Counted from the stretch's first letter, positions 24,373 through 32,747 are shown. The stretch: DNA of 64,000 nt from VFKU01 sp964620045 (GCA_964620045.1 CAZUJL010000017.1:1-64000), one strand, 5' to 3'. Numbers and translations are program-made. The notes: generated by a model from the sequence alone, not told the origin.

Positions 24373-24448
24373 TGGCTGCCCGACTAGGGCTCGAACCTAG
24401 AGTCTCCTCATCCAGAGTGAGGCGCCTTACCAATTTGGCCATCGGGCA
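24373..24448 (-). tRNA. tRNA-Gln (anticodon CUG)
   Basis: The minus strand folds as a 76-nt tRNA with encoded CCA and the expected discriminator G. The acceptor TGCCCGA pairs with TCGGGCA, and the anticodon stem CCTCA/TGAGG encloses CTCTGGA with anticodon CTG. The T arm CTAGG-TTCGAGC-CCTAG is canonical. It reads CAG. It lies 51 bases upstream of tRNA-Glu on the same strand, so the two are likely co-transcribed. Confidence 0.93.
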
Positions 24449-24543
24449 ACGCGCGAATAGGGTACTGAACGGATGGAACTTAAGTCAATTTTTGCGCGCC
24501 AAACCAAAGCGAAACGGAAACCAAAATATCGGTTTCTTTTGGT

Positions 24544-24575
24544 CTTACCTTTTCTTTTCCCAAAGAAAAGGTAAG
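24544..24575. terminator. perfect 14-bp A/T-rich hairpin after the DUF5989 gene
   Basis: CTTACCTTTTCTTT and AAAGAAAAGGTAAG are perfect inverted repeats around a four-base loop, starting directly after the stop of the minus-strand DUF5989 gene (24576). There is no clean T run on either side outside the stem, but the position suggests transcript end protection or termination before the tRNA pair. Confidence 0.5.
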
Positions 24576-24761
24576 TTACATCATGTAGACGAAGGGGGAG
24601 ACGACGCCCGCGCTGCTGGCGAACACGATCAGCGCGCCGAGCAACATCAGCGCCAGGATGATCGGCGCAAGCCAGAATTTTTTGCGGACCTTGAGGAAAT
24701 CCCAAACCTCGCCGACAAAGCTCTTCGGCTCCAGATCAAGTGGTTCCGGGTTTTGGGTCAT
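24576..24761 (-). CDS. small membrane protein, DUF5989 family
   Basis: This 61-residue protein has one membrane helix. ATG 24761 is chosen because GGAG lies ten bases upstream; a TTG further up overlaps that site. The sequence KSFVGEVWDFLKVRKKFW followed by the hydrophobic LAPIILALMLLGALIVF and a C-terminal SPFVYMM matches the small DUF5989 proteins. Those are often encoded beside an SxtJ-like membrane protein and a carbamoyltransferase in exopolysaccharide loci. Neither partner is present here, so the gene is isolated. Function is unknown. Confidence 0.75.
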   Translation of the reverse strand: MTQNPEPLDLEPKSFVGEVWDFLKVRKKFWLAPIILALMLLGALIVFASSAGVVSPFVYMM

Positions 24762-24809
24762 GTTGGGCGAACTCCGCAAGTGAATACGCTTATTTTACTG
24801 AAGCTACCA

Positions 24810-24838
24810 TTCAATTGCCAACCGCGCCTTGCTATAGT
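24810..24838 (+). promoter_or_regulatory. candidate extended -10 promoter for the 24870 gene
   Basis: TTCAAT (24810-24815) and TATAGT (24833-24838) are spaced by 17 bases, and the -10 is preceded by TTGC, giving an extended -10. The same TTGCTATA(C/G)T string occurs upstream of the FGE gene at 314-323. The element is 31 bases before the ATG. Confidence 0.45.
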
Positions 24839-24869
24839 GCCGAAGCGGTGCGCCCGCGGGAGATACACC

Positions 24870-26204
24870 ATGAACCCCCTTAGATTTGCCGTTGCTGTCG
24901 CGATCAGTTGTTGCGCCGGTTCGGCGGCTGCGCAAATGGACCAAAATGATCCGATGGCGCTGTTCAACATCGGGCGCGACCAGAAAGAACCAGTAAAAAT
25001 CGCGGACCATATCTATGAGGCCTACGGCTTCGGCAACACGTTTCTAGTCGAGACGGACGAAGGTAACGTCATCATCGACACCTCAATCGCGTTTACGGCG
25101 CCGCGCCACAAACAGTTGCTCAGCGCCGTGAACGACAAGCCGGTAAAGTACATCATCCTGACCCACGGCCACGGCGACCACACCGGCGGCGTGCGGCTGT
25201 GGAAACAGGAGGGCACCGAGGTCATCGCGCAGAAAAATTTCGTCGAATTCCAGCACTACCAGACCCGCCTCCGCGGGTTCTTCGCGAAGCGGAATGCCGC
25301 GCAGTTCCCAAGGCTCGCACAAGCGGGCGGAAGTCTGGCGGGCGGCGGCGCGGCCGATCCGTCGCCGGGAAATTATGCCGCCGACATCCAGGCGACAATC
25401 CTGTTTGACGACACCTACACCTTCGAACTTGGCGGGCTCACGTTTGAGCTGTACCACACGCCTGGCGAGACCTACGATCACCTCACGGTCTGGATTCCGC
25501 AGCTCAAGGCCGCGTTCACGGGTGACAACTACTACACCTCGTTCCCGAACCTATACACCCTACGCGGCACCGAGACGCGCTTCGCGCTCGACTACGTCAA
25601 CTCGCTGAACAAAGTGCTCGATCTGAAACCGGAGGTCCTGCTGCCAAGCCACGGCGAGGCGATCCACGGCAATGCCGACATCACCAAAAAGCTGACGCAG
25701 TACCGCGACGCGATTTTGTATGTGCACGACGCGACGGTGCGCGGCCTGAACGAAGGCAAGGATGTGTTCACGCTCATGCAGGAGATCAAGCTGCCTCCCG
25801 AGCTCGACGTCGGCGAGGGCTACGGCACGATCGCCTGGTCCGTGCGCGGGATTTACGAAGGCTACATCGGCTGGTTCGATGGCAATCCCTCGACGATGTT
25901 TGAGACGCCGGAGAAGGCGATCTACCCTGATCTTGTCGAGATGGCCGGCGGACCCGAAGCGGTCGCGGCGAAGGCCGAGGAGTTGCGCCAGGCCGGCCGC
26001 TTGCAGGAAGCCCTGCACATGGCCGACGCCGCGCTCGCCGCCGACCCGGAAAACCTCACCGCGCTGAAGGCGCGCCTGGCGGCGTACGAAGCGCTCCGCG
26101 GCAAGTCGCGCAATTCCAACGAGGCCGGCTGGCTCGACTACGGCATCGGCGGAACGAAAAAGCAGATCGAAAAGGCCGAAGAATTCGCCAGTTCGCCGAA
26201 GTGA
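24870..26204 (+). CDS. alkylsulfatase-like metallo-beta-lactamase-fold hydrolase, secreted
   Basis: The 444-residue protein starts at ATG 24870 behind GGGAG; the frame is open further upstream, but that part runs through the tRNA-Gln region. A signal peptide ends at AAAQ. The zinc site THGHGDHTGG spans residues 98-107. The alkylsulfatase dimerisation region follows, with the near-signature AWSVRGIYEGYIGWFDGNPS and a TPR-like stretch (AGRLQEALHMADAALAADPEN). Classical SdsA1-type alkylsulfatases add a C-terminal SCP2 domain of about 120 residues, which is absent. Hydrolysis of a secondary or primary alkyl sulfate is likely but not certain. Confidence 0.8.
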   Translation: MNPLRFAVAVAISCCAGSAAAQMDQNDPMALFNIGRDQKEPVKIADHIYEAYGFGNTFLVETDEGNVIIDTSIAFTAPRHKQLLSAVNDKPVKYIILTHGHGDHTGGVRLWKQEGTEVIAQKNFVEFQHYQTRLRGFFAKRNAAQFPRLAQAGGSLAGGGAADPSPGNYAADIQATILFDDTYTFELGGLTFELYHTPGETYDHLTVWIPQLKAAFTGDNYYTSFPNLYTLRGTETRFALDYVNSLNKVLDLKPEVLLPSHGEAIHGNADITKKLTQYRDAILYVHDATVRGLNEGKDVFTLMQEIKLPPELDVGEGYGTIAWSVRGIYEGYIGWFDGNPSTMFETPEKAIYPDLVEMAGGPEAVAAKAEELRQAGRLQEALHMADAALAADPENLTALKARLAAYEALRGKSRNSNEAGWLDYGIGGTKKQIEKAEEFASSPK

Positions 26205-26278
26205 TTCGGTGTTTCGGCGCGACTTAGACGTATGGCCCCGAATGGTGTTTAATAGAGGGCCGAATTCGAGGTCATTGT

Positions 26279-27364
26279 ATGCTGCGTGTTGCATGTTTGC
26301 TGCTGGTTTTTTCGATGAGTACAGCCGCTTCGGCGGAGGAACTCGGCCCGGTCGCGGTCGATCCCGCCGCGCCACCGGCGCGCAAGATTTCCGAGTATCG
26401 CCTGTTCAAGGACGCCGCGAAGCAAATTCCAAACGACGGCATCGTGCCCTACGACGTGAACTCGCCGCTCTTCTCCGACTACTCGCACAAGCACCGCTTC
26501 GTGTATGTCCCCAAAGGCGCCCCTGCGCAGTACGACGCGCGCGAACCCTTCGCGCTGCCGGTCGGCAGTGTGCTCGTAAAAACCTTCAGCTTCCTGCACG
26601 ACATCCGCGACGTGTCCAAGGGTGAGCGCATCATCGAAACACGCCTGCTGATTCACACGAACGACGGCTGGATCGGCAACGCGTACGTGTGGAACCCTGA
26701 AGTCACCGAAGCGACGCTGAAGGTCGCCGGCACGACGGCCGATGTCGAATGGATCCACTACGACGGGTCCACGCGCAAGAACAACTACATCGTGCCGAAC
26801 GCAAACCAGTGCAAAGCCTGCCACGAACAGGCCGGCAAGCTGACCCCGCTCGGCCCGAAGGCGCGCAACCTGAACCGCGACTTCGCCTATCCCGACGGCA
26901 CCGAAAACCAGCTCACGCACTGGGCGAAGCTCGGCATTCTCGCCGGCGCGCCAAGCGATCCCGCGCAGGCGCTGCGCCTCGCGGACTGGTCCAACCCCGC
27001 CAGCGGCACGCTGAACGATCGCGCGCGGGCGTACCTCGAAAACAATTGCATGCACTGCCACAACCCGAACGGCCCGGGTAATACGACCGGCCTTGATCTC
27101 ACCTTCGATCAGATCGATCCGCTGAAGTTCGGCGTGATGAAGCCGCCCGTGGCCGCGGGCCGCGGCGCGGGGCACTCCTTCTTCGACATCGTGCCCGGCA
27201 AGCCGGAGGAATCGATCCTGATTTACCGGCTGGATTCGACCGACCCCGGTATTATGATGCCGGAGTTGCCGCGGCGCCTTGTGGACGAGGAAGCCGTGAA
27301 GATGTTGCGCGAGTGGATTGCCACCATGAACGACTCCGGCGCGTCGTCGGCCGGCCAGGACTAG
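26279..27364 (+). CDS. dihaem c-type cytochrome, SO2930-like family
   Basis: The 361-residue periplasmic protein has a signal peptide (LLLVFSMSTAASAEE) and a GAGG ribosome site at 26268-26271. The N-terminal domain (about residues 30-170) carries the family features YRLFKDAAKQIPNDGIVPYDVNS and KHRFVYVP. Two haem c sites follow, QCKACHEQAG and NCMHCHNPNGPG. The C-terminal part has the cytochrome motif PGKPEESILIYRLDSTDPG with a Met pair (IMMPELP) as possible haem ligand. Members occur in operons for periplasmic oxidation. No partner dehydrogenase is adjacent. Confidence 0.82.
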   Translation: MLRVACLLLVFSMSTAASAEELGPVAVDPAAPPARKISEYRLFKDAAKQIPNDGIVPYDVNSPLFSDYSHKHRFVYVPKGAPAQYDAREPFALPVGSVLVKTFSFLHDIRDVSKGERIIETRLLIHTNDGWIGNAYVWNPEVTEATLKVAGTTADVEWIHYDGSTRKNNYIVPNANQCKACHEQAGKLTPLGPKARNLNRDFAYPDGTENQLTHWAKLGILAGAPSDPAQALRLADWSNPASGTLNDRARAYLENNCMHCHNPNGPGNTTGLDLTFDQIDPLKFGVMKPPVAAGRGAGHSFFDIVPGKPEESILIYRLDSTDPGIMMPELPRRLVDEEAVKMLREWIATMNDSGASSAGQD

Positions 27365-27382
27365 CGAATCGGGAGACGCACG

Positions 27383-28483
27383 ATGAGCGTGGGAACCAAC
27401 ACCGTCGATGCCGCAACTTTGCTTGGGCGCTGCGCGCTTTTCCGCAACATGACGCCCGAAGTGCTGCAGCGGATCGCCGTGCATTTCGAACCGACGCGAT
27501 ACAACGCGGGTGAGATCCTGTTTCGCGAGGGCGACCCCGGCGACAGCCTCATCGTCATGGGCGACGGCGACGTTGAAGTGACCAAAGTCGTCGGGCAGAC
27601 GCCGCACGTGCTCAATCGGCTCGGGCCGGGCGAACACGTCGGCGAGATGGCGCTCATCTCGAAGCAGCGCCGCAGCGCGACCGTGCGCGCGATGAAACAC
27701 TTTGAAGGCCTCGTGCTCAAGCAGGCGGCCTTCGATACGCTGCTCGCCGAGGAGCCGATCTTCGCGCGCGAAATGCTGAACGCCATTTCCGAGCGCCTCC
27801 GCCGCACCGACGAAACCGCGTTGGATCAAATGGTCACCGCGCACCAGGCGCTCACCTTCGCGCTCGCAAAACTCGCGGACTCGCGCGACCCGGAGACCGG
27901 CGGCCATTTGTACCGCGTGCGAGAATACTGCGCGCTGCTGGCCGAGTTGCTGAAGACGCATCCGAAATACGGCCCGCAGGTGACGGACGAATTCATCCAG
28001 AATATTTTCCTCGTCGCGCCGCTGCACGATATCGGCAAGGTCGCGATCCCGGACGGCATTTTGCTCAAGCCCGGCCGGCTCACCGACGCCGAGTTCAAAG
28101 TCATGTCCACGCACACCACGCTCGGCGCGGCCGCCGTGGATACCGTGCTCGAGTTTTGCGACTTCGAGCTGTTCCGCATGGCCAAGCGCGTGATCCTGTG
28201 CCACCACGAGCGCTTCGACGGCAAGGGCTACCCGCGCAAGTTGCAGGGCGAGGAAATTCCGCTCGAGGCGCGCATCATGACTATGGCCGACATCTACGAT
28301 GCGCTGTTGTCCGCGCGCGTGTACAAACCGGCGTTCAGTTACGAGCAGGCGAAAACGGAAATCAAAAATGAATCTGGCCTGCGCTTCGATCCCGAGATCG
28401 TCACGGTGATGATCGACAACATTCACCGTTTCGAAGACGTTCATCGCCGGTTCAAGGATGAGAATCCGGACGAGGCGCACTAA
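27383..28483 (+). CDS. cyclic-nucleotide-binding domain fused to HD-GYP phosphodiesterase
   Basis: The 366-residue cytoplasmic protein joins an N-terminal CRP/cNMP-binding domain (residues about 15-135: ILFREGDPGDSLIVMGDGDV, GPGEHVGEMALISKQRRSATV) to a C-terminal HD-GYP domain. The HD-GYP part has PLHDIGKVAIPDGILLKPG, CHHERFDGKGYP and MTMADIYDAL, so metal ligands and the GYP motif are intact. It should hydrolyse cyclic di-GMP or a related dinucleotide, with the N-terminal domain sensing a nucleotide or another ligand. It follows the cytochrome gene by 18 bases and precedes an SDR gene by 42. Confidence 0.9.
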   Translation: MSVGTNTVDAATLLGRCALFRNMTPEVLQRIAVHFEPTRYNAGEILFREGDPGDSLIVMGDGDVEVTKVVGQTPHVLNRLGPGEHVGEMALISKQRRSATVRAMKHFEGLVLKQAAFDTLLAEEPIFAREMLNAISERLRRTDETALDQMVTAHQALTFALAKLADSRDPETGGHLYRVREYCALLAELLKTHPKYGPQVTDEFIQNIFLVAPLHDIGKVAIPDGILLKPGRLTDAEFKVMSTHTTLGAAAVDTVLEFCDFELFRMAKRVILCHHERFDGKGYPRKLQGEEIPLEARIMTMADIYDALLSARVYKPAFSYEQAKTEIKNESGLRFDPEIVTVMIDNIHRFEDVHRRFKDENPDEAH

Positions 28484-28525
28484 CGCCCCGCCGAAAATTT
28501 TCCCCAACGAAGGAAAGGAAGGCCC

Positions 28526-29362
28526 ATGGTTAAAGGCATGTTCGAAGATCACGTGGCGGTTGTCACCGGCGGCGGGCGCGGCATTGGCGCCGCAGCGTGC
28601 CGCTTGTACGCCGAGCAGGGCGCGAGCGTAGTCGTCAGCGATCTCGACGCGGAACCCGCGAATGCGATGGTGGAGACGATCAAGAAGGCGGGCGGCAAAG
28701 CCGTCGCGGCGGTGGGCAACGTCACCGATGCGGCGTTCCCCGACATGCTGATGAAGACCGCCATCGATGCCTTCGGCAAGATCAACGTGATCGTGAACAA
28801 CGCCGGCTACACGTGGGACGGCATGGTGCACAAGATGACCGACGAGCAGTGGGACGCGATCATCGCCGTGCACAACACCGCGCCCTTCCGCATCATCCGC
28901 GCCGCCGCGCCGCACCTGCGCGACGTCGCCAAACGCGAGATGGACAAGCACGGCAAGCCGCTCGAGAACCGCGTCATCGTGAACATCTCGTCCACCTCCG
29001 GCCTGCACGGCAACGTCGGCCAGGCGAATTATTCGTGCGCAAAGATGGGCGTCGTCGGGCTCACGAAGTGCATCGCGAAGGAATGGGGCCCGTTCGGCGT
29101 GCGCTGCAACGCGGTCGCGTTCGGCTTCATCCAAACGCGCCTCACCGGCGCGAAAGAAGACGGCGTCACGATGAAAGTCGGCGATAAAGAAGTCGCCGTC
29201 GGCATCCCCGACGCCATGCGCGGCCGCGCGCACACAGGCAATCCGCTCGGCCGGCCCGGCGTTCCCGAGGAAGGCGCCTCGGGCATCCTGCTCATGTCCT
29301 CGCCGTGGGGCAGCTACATCACCGGCCACTGCCTCGAAGTCACCGGCGGCGCGGGCATCTAG
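28526..29362 (+). CDS. short-chain dehydrogenase/reductase (FabG-like)
   Basis: The 278-residue enzyme has the nucleotide-binding motif VVTGGGRGIGAA, NNAG at about residue 91 and the catalytic Ser in NISSTSG. The YxxxK pair is in NYSCAKMGVVGLTKC. Asp in VSDLDAE after the second strand suggests NAD(H) preference. The C-terminal ITGHCLEVTGGAG is that of 3-oxoacyl-ACP reductase-like members. Ribosome sites GGAAAGGAAGG precede ATG 28526. The substrate is not evident. An efficient terminator follows at 29395. Confidence 0.88.
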   Translation: MVKGMFEDHVAVVTGGGRGIGAAACRLYAEQGASVVVSDLDAEPANAMVETIKKAGGKAVAAVGNVTDAAFPDMLMKTAIDAFGKINVIVNNAGYTWDGMVHKMTDEQWDAIIAVHNTAPFRIIRAAAPHLRDVAKREMDKHGKPLENRVIVNISSTSGLHGNVGQANYSCAKMGVVGLTKCIAKEWGPFGVRCNAVAFGFIQTRLTGAKEDGVTMKVGDKEVAVGIPDAMRGRAHTGNPLGRPGVPEEGASGILLMSSPWGSYITGHCLEVTGGAGI

Positions 29363-29394
29363 CGCGATCGAAAAACCAAGACCCAGGAATTTCC

Positions 29395-29425
29395 AGGGTG
29401 GGCGCAAGCCCACCCTTTTCATTTT
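29395..29425 (+). terminator. rho-independent terminator of the SDR gene
   Basis: AGGGTGGGC pairs with GCCCACCCT around a GCAA tetraloop, and the stem runs into TTTCATTTT. The T tract overlaps the stop codon of the convergent HGG gene. On the minus strand the stem is preceded by A-rich sequence, so it may act for both genes. Confidence 0.85.
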
Positions 29426-30525
29426 GTGGCCTCCGGCGGTGGAATCCTGATTCCTTCCGTCCGCAATTGCGCCACCGCTGCATCCAACTCGTGCAGGAAC
29501 GGGTGCATCAATGCGGGCAGGCCGATCTTGTTCCCCTTGTGGTCATAGAACTGGGTGTAGCCGTGCTCGTTTAGTTCCGGGCGGTCTGCGTCGTCCCCGA
29601 ATCCTGCGGATTCGGGGATGACGCCGACGGGGGCGGGGCGCAGTTTGAGCCACGCGCGGAGTTCACGCCCGATGCGCAGGAAGGCGGTCACCGCCGCGCT
29701 GAGTTTGTTGGAGCGGAACGTGTAACGCTCGCTGATTGCTTCAGTCTGTTCCGTGAGTTGTTGCGCGCTCACGGTAAGCGTCGCACGTTGCAGCATCGCG
29801 TAGAGGATCGCGCCGGTGTCGTCGATGATGGAGGGCGCGGGATCGGCGGTCGGTGGCTGGGGACCGGTGGACGAAGTGGACTTTGTGGACGGGGTGGACA
29901 CGACCGCGGCGTCGCTTGTATTGGCGAGCGTACCGTCTGCGTTGCGCGGGAATTTGGTGGTCGCGCCTTTGTTGCTGCCGAAGAACGGTGTGCTGCGGTA
30001 TTGCAGTTGCGTGACTATATTTTCACGCATCTCGGCGCCGGAGCCGAACGGAGACGCGGGTGATGTTGCTAACTCAGCGGCGGGGACGCCGCTGTCACCG
30101 TACGACCAATCCGCGTCGGAGATGTGCATCGCGATCGCATAGGCCTCGCGTTCGTAGGCGCAGATGGGCCGCTTGCGTTCCGCGAGTGTCATCACGTCCG
30201 CGCCGGCGAAGGGACACGTATGCCACGCGGGACAAGTGTCGTTGCACGGGCGAAGTCGCCGGCTGTAGAGACCGTGCAGCAGCGCGTTCGTATTGCCGGG
30301 CTGCCCGCCGATGCGCGGATGTCCGCCGTGAAACCGGCACCGGCCGTTCGGGTGGGTCGACGCGAGTTCGCAAGGTTCGCCGTCGGGCGCGTGCGCGCCG
30401 CAGATGCGGCGGTTCAGGCGTTGTTCGGTCTCATCGACGAAGGCTAGCCAGGCGGGGTCCCACGAGGCCGCGCGCGGCGTTCCTAGAGTTGTGGCGAGTG
30501 CGTGTTCCGCTGTTGCTGCACCCAC
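29419..30525 (-). CDS. HGG-motif Cys-rich protein, phage terminase small-subunit-like
   Basis: The 368-residue protein starts at GTG 30525 after AAAGGGG. A first block has ICGAHAPDGEPC, then GRCRFHGGHPRIGGQPGN and TNALLHGLYS. This HGG-GNxNALxHG element recurs in proteins encoded beside phage terminase small subunits. A second cluster CNDTCPAWHTCPF with a later ICAYERE could bind a metal. Residues about 195-240 are a Thr/Ser/Pro-rich linker, followed by a helical C-terminal domain. No capsid, portal or terminase large subunit is nearby, so it is an isolated gene or a phage remnant. Function unknown. Confidence 0.6.
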   Translation of the reverse strand: MGAATAEHALATTLGTPRAASWDPAWLAFVDETEQRLNRRICGAHAPDGEPCELASTHPNGRCRFHGGHPRIGGQPGNTNALLHGLYSRRLRPCNDTCPAWHTCPFAGADVMTLAERKRPICAYEREAYAIAMHISDADWSYGDSGVPAAELATSPASPFGSGAEMRENIVTQLQYRSTPFFGSNKGATTKFPRNADGTLANTSDAAVVSTPSTKSTSSTGPQPPTADPAPSIIDDTGAILYAMLQRATLTVSAQQLTEQTEAISERYTFRSNKLSAAVTAFLRIGRELRAWLKLRPAPVGVIPESAGFGDDADRPELNEHGYTQFYDHKGNKIGLPALMHPFLHELDAAVAQLRTEGIRIPPPEATK

Positions 30526-30654
30526 ATAAACCCCTTTCTGTCCGCAGATGACGCAGATTGGCGCAGATGGGGATCGGATAACTCCCTATAGAGGTGCGTG
30601 GTTGTTGCAGTGGGTTGGTGGTTGGACGTGCGGGAAACGAAGGCATGATGACGT

Positions 30655-31566
30655 TTAACTCGGTTTTGTGCCGTCTACCAATTGAGGATAGATCGCCATC
30701 GCAATGGTAAAGATCAGAAATGCTGTCGCTTGGAAATCTCGTTGGTTCATTGGATGATGCTTAACGTGTCGTCTGTCTACATCGAAATGATGAACATTGC
30801 CCCGCACCATGACGATATATTTAATGACGTCGCCGACATTGAAAGACCATGTGCGCTTACTGAATTCCTTCTTCAATGTATTGAAATCTTCTGCGTTTGC
30901 CGGATGTCTGAGAAAAGCGATCGCTTCGCCGACAGCGGTTGTCACTTGTGGTGACGACTTGAGGTTTTCCATTATTTTTTGATTCTTTGTTGCTCCTTTG
31001 CAATATAGCCCTTCAAGAAAGTAGTAGAAGTTACAATACGAATTCACAAAGCGCATTTCACGGTAATCGTTCATTCCTTCTCGGAAGAAGGCCATCGGAA
31101 CAATTAAATATTCATAACTCGGAGGCAAACTTGCGAGTTCTTGTATCGTAACTTTCGAAACTAACATTGGTTTGGGTGGAGTCCGGCCATATTGAAGGTG
31201 ATTCACCAAAATTTCTTTGCGTTCGTCATCTGTTTCTGGAACGAATTCTCTTTTGGCGTCTTCCCAGTGGACTTTCTTAATGCCCGCCCAGAATGCCCCA
31301 AATGATTCCAGTTTTTGGAGCATCGTTTCCGCTATTACTTCATACAAATTATGTGGAACAACAACCCGATGGATGCCGTCAGGGCCTTGATCCATTCGAG
31401 GCAAGACCATTCCGTAACTCGGAGCTGGAACTTCAACCCTAATCTCAGAAATCAGGCCTTCATCGTTCGCTGAAACGAATACCATGCAGTGATCAGACCC
31501 GGTCACTTGGAATGGTTGGTCTATTTTGCCAAGACTCTCCACCTTTGCCGTCAGTGCGAAACGCAT
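30655..31566 (-). CDS. hypothetical protein, possible HEPN-like C-terminal domain
   Basis: The 303-residue protein starts at ATG 31566 with GAGGGG seven bases upstream. I do not recognise the N-terminal 200 residues. The C-terminal third is helical, and VRGNVHHFDVDRRHVKHHP (from about residue 254) fits the R-x4-H signature of HEPN ribonucleases. It is followed by a hydrophobic helix (ATAFLIFTIAMAIY). The gene is visibly richer in A and T than its neighbours, uses more AAA and AAT codons, and has no same-strand partner within 100 bases. It looks acquired. A defence role is a guess. Confidence 0.6.
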   Translation of the reverse strand: MRFALTAKVESLGKIDQPFQVTGSDHCMVFVSANDEGLISEIRVEVPAPSYGMVLPRMDQGPDGIHRVVVPHNLYEVIAETMLQKLESFGAFWAGIKKVHWEDAKREFVPETDDERKEILVNHLQYGRTPPKPMLVSKVTIQELASLPPSYEYLIVPMAFFREGMNDYREMRFVNSYCNFYYFLEGLYCKGATKNQKIMENLKSSPQVTTAVGEAIAFLRHPANAEDFNTLKKEFSKRTWSFNVGDVIKYIVMVRGNVHHFDVDRRHVKHHPMNQRDFQATAFLIFTIAMAIYPQLVDGTKPS

Positions 31567-31703
31567 TCGATTTCCCCTCAATTAATTTTTAAGAATAGTT
31601 ATCACTCGTGTTATACGCATGTAATGCGCATTTTTAAACACTTCAAAATTCGGTCAAGTACTGCCCTTTGTTATTATCGTGTGCTAACCGACTGGAGAGT
31701 GGG

Positions 31704-32747
31704 ATGGTGTCGTTCGATCTGGAAATTGAATTCGCGGTGGAGGCGGTGCGGCAGGCGGCGTGGGTGACGCGGCGTGTGCAGGCGGCGACGTTGCCGAAGG
31801 ATGGCGCGCTGCAGAAGGCTGACAATTCTCCCGTGACGGTGGCGGATTTTGCGAGCCAGGCGGTGGTGGCGCGGGCGCTGGACGATGCCTTTGGCGCGGA
31901 CCCGCTGGTGGGCGAGGAGGACTCGTCCGCGTTGCGCGGCGATGCGGCGACGCTGGCGGCGGTGACGAAGTATGTCGGCGAGGCGGTCGCGCGCGATGGG
32001 CATGCGCCGGGCAAGGCGCCGTCGGCGGACGATGTGTGCGCGTGGATCGATCATGGGAAGTCCGAGTCGGCCGCGAAGAGCGATCGGTTCTGGACGCTCG
32101 ATCCGATTGATGGCACGAAGGGATATTTGCGGCGCGAGCAGTATGCGGTCGCGCTGGCGTTGATTGTGAACGGGCGCGTGGAGGTGGCCGCGCTGGGCTG
32201 TCCCAATCTGGGCCACGCCGGTGCGCTGACGCCGGAGACGGGCATTATCGCGGCGGCCGTGCGCGGGAAGGGATCGTTCTGGTTGCCGATGGACGTGAAG
32301 GCGACGCCGCGACCGTTGCGCGTGTCGAAGGTGGGCGCGCTGAGTGATGCGCGCTTCCTGCGCAGCGTCGAGGCGGCGCACACGAACCTGGATGAGATCG
32401 GCCAGCTCGCCGCAGCGCTCGGCGTGACCGCGCCCTCGGTGGGGCTGGACAGCCAGGCGAAGTACGCGGTGCTCGCGGGCGGTCATGGCGATGTGTTGCT
32501 GCGATTGTTATCGCCGAAACGGCCCGATTACCGCGAAATGATTTGGGACCAGGCGGCGGGTAGCTTGGTGATTGAAGAGGCCGGCGGCACGGTCACCGAT
32601 CTCGCGGGCCGCGCGCTGGATTTTGGGCAGGGCAAGACGCTGGCGGCGAACCGCGGCGTGTGCGCGACGAACGGGTTGTTGCACGAAGCGATTCTGGATG
32701 GCCTCGCCGCGCTGAAAGCGGCGGGTGCCCGTGAGGCGGCAAAATGA
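31704..32747 (+). CDS. 3'(2'),5'-bisphosphate nucleotidase (HAL2/CysQ family)
   Basis: The 347-residue Mg-dependent, Li-sensitive-type phosphatase starts at ATG 31704 behind GGAG. Metal ligands are in LVGEEDSS (about 70) and LDPIDGTKGYLRREQ (Asp123, Asp126), and late in the protein in MIWDQAAGSLVIEEAGG. The sequence resembles the eukaryote-like HAL2 form rather than E. coli CysQ. It removes the 3' phosphate from PAP, the by-product of PAPS-dependent sulfation or sulfate assimilation. Its stop overlaps the start of the DUF1499 gene. Confidence 0.9.
   Translation: MVSFDLEIEFAVEAVRQAAWVTRRVQAATLPKDGALQKADNSPVTVADFASQAVVARALDDAFGADPLVGEEDSSALRGDAATLAAVTKYVGEAVARDGHAPGKAPSADDVCAWIDHGKSESAAKSDRFWTLDPIDGTKGYLRREQYAVALALIVNGRVEVAALGCPNLGHAGALTPETGIIAAAVRGKGSFWLPMDVKATPRPLRVSKVGALSDARFLRSVEAAHTNLDEIGQLAAALGVTAPSVGLDSQAKYAVLAGGHGDVLLRLLSPKRPDYREMIWDQAAGSLVIEEAGGTVTDLAGRALDFGQGKTLAANRGVCATNGLLHEAILDGLAALKAAGAREAAK

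Noticed and set aside
24354..24869. Upstream extension of the MBL hydrolase frame
   Set aside because: It would read through the tRNA-Gln gene and a hairpin. The ATG at 24870 has GGGAG and a signal peptide.
26249..29422. Minus-strand open frame of 1057 codons
   Set aside because: It runs antisense through four well-supported genes (cytochrome, HD-GYP, SDR and their spacers), so it is a composition artefact.
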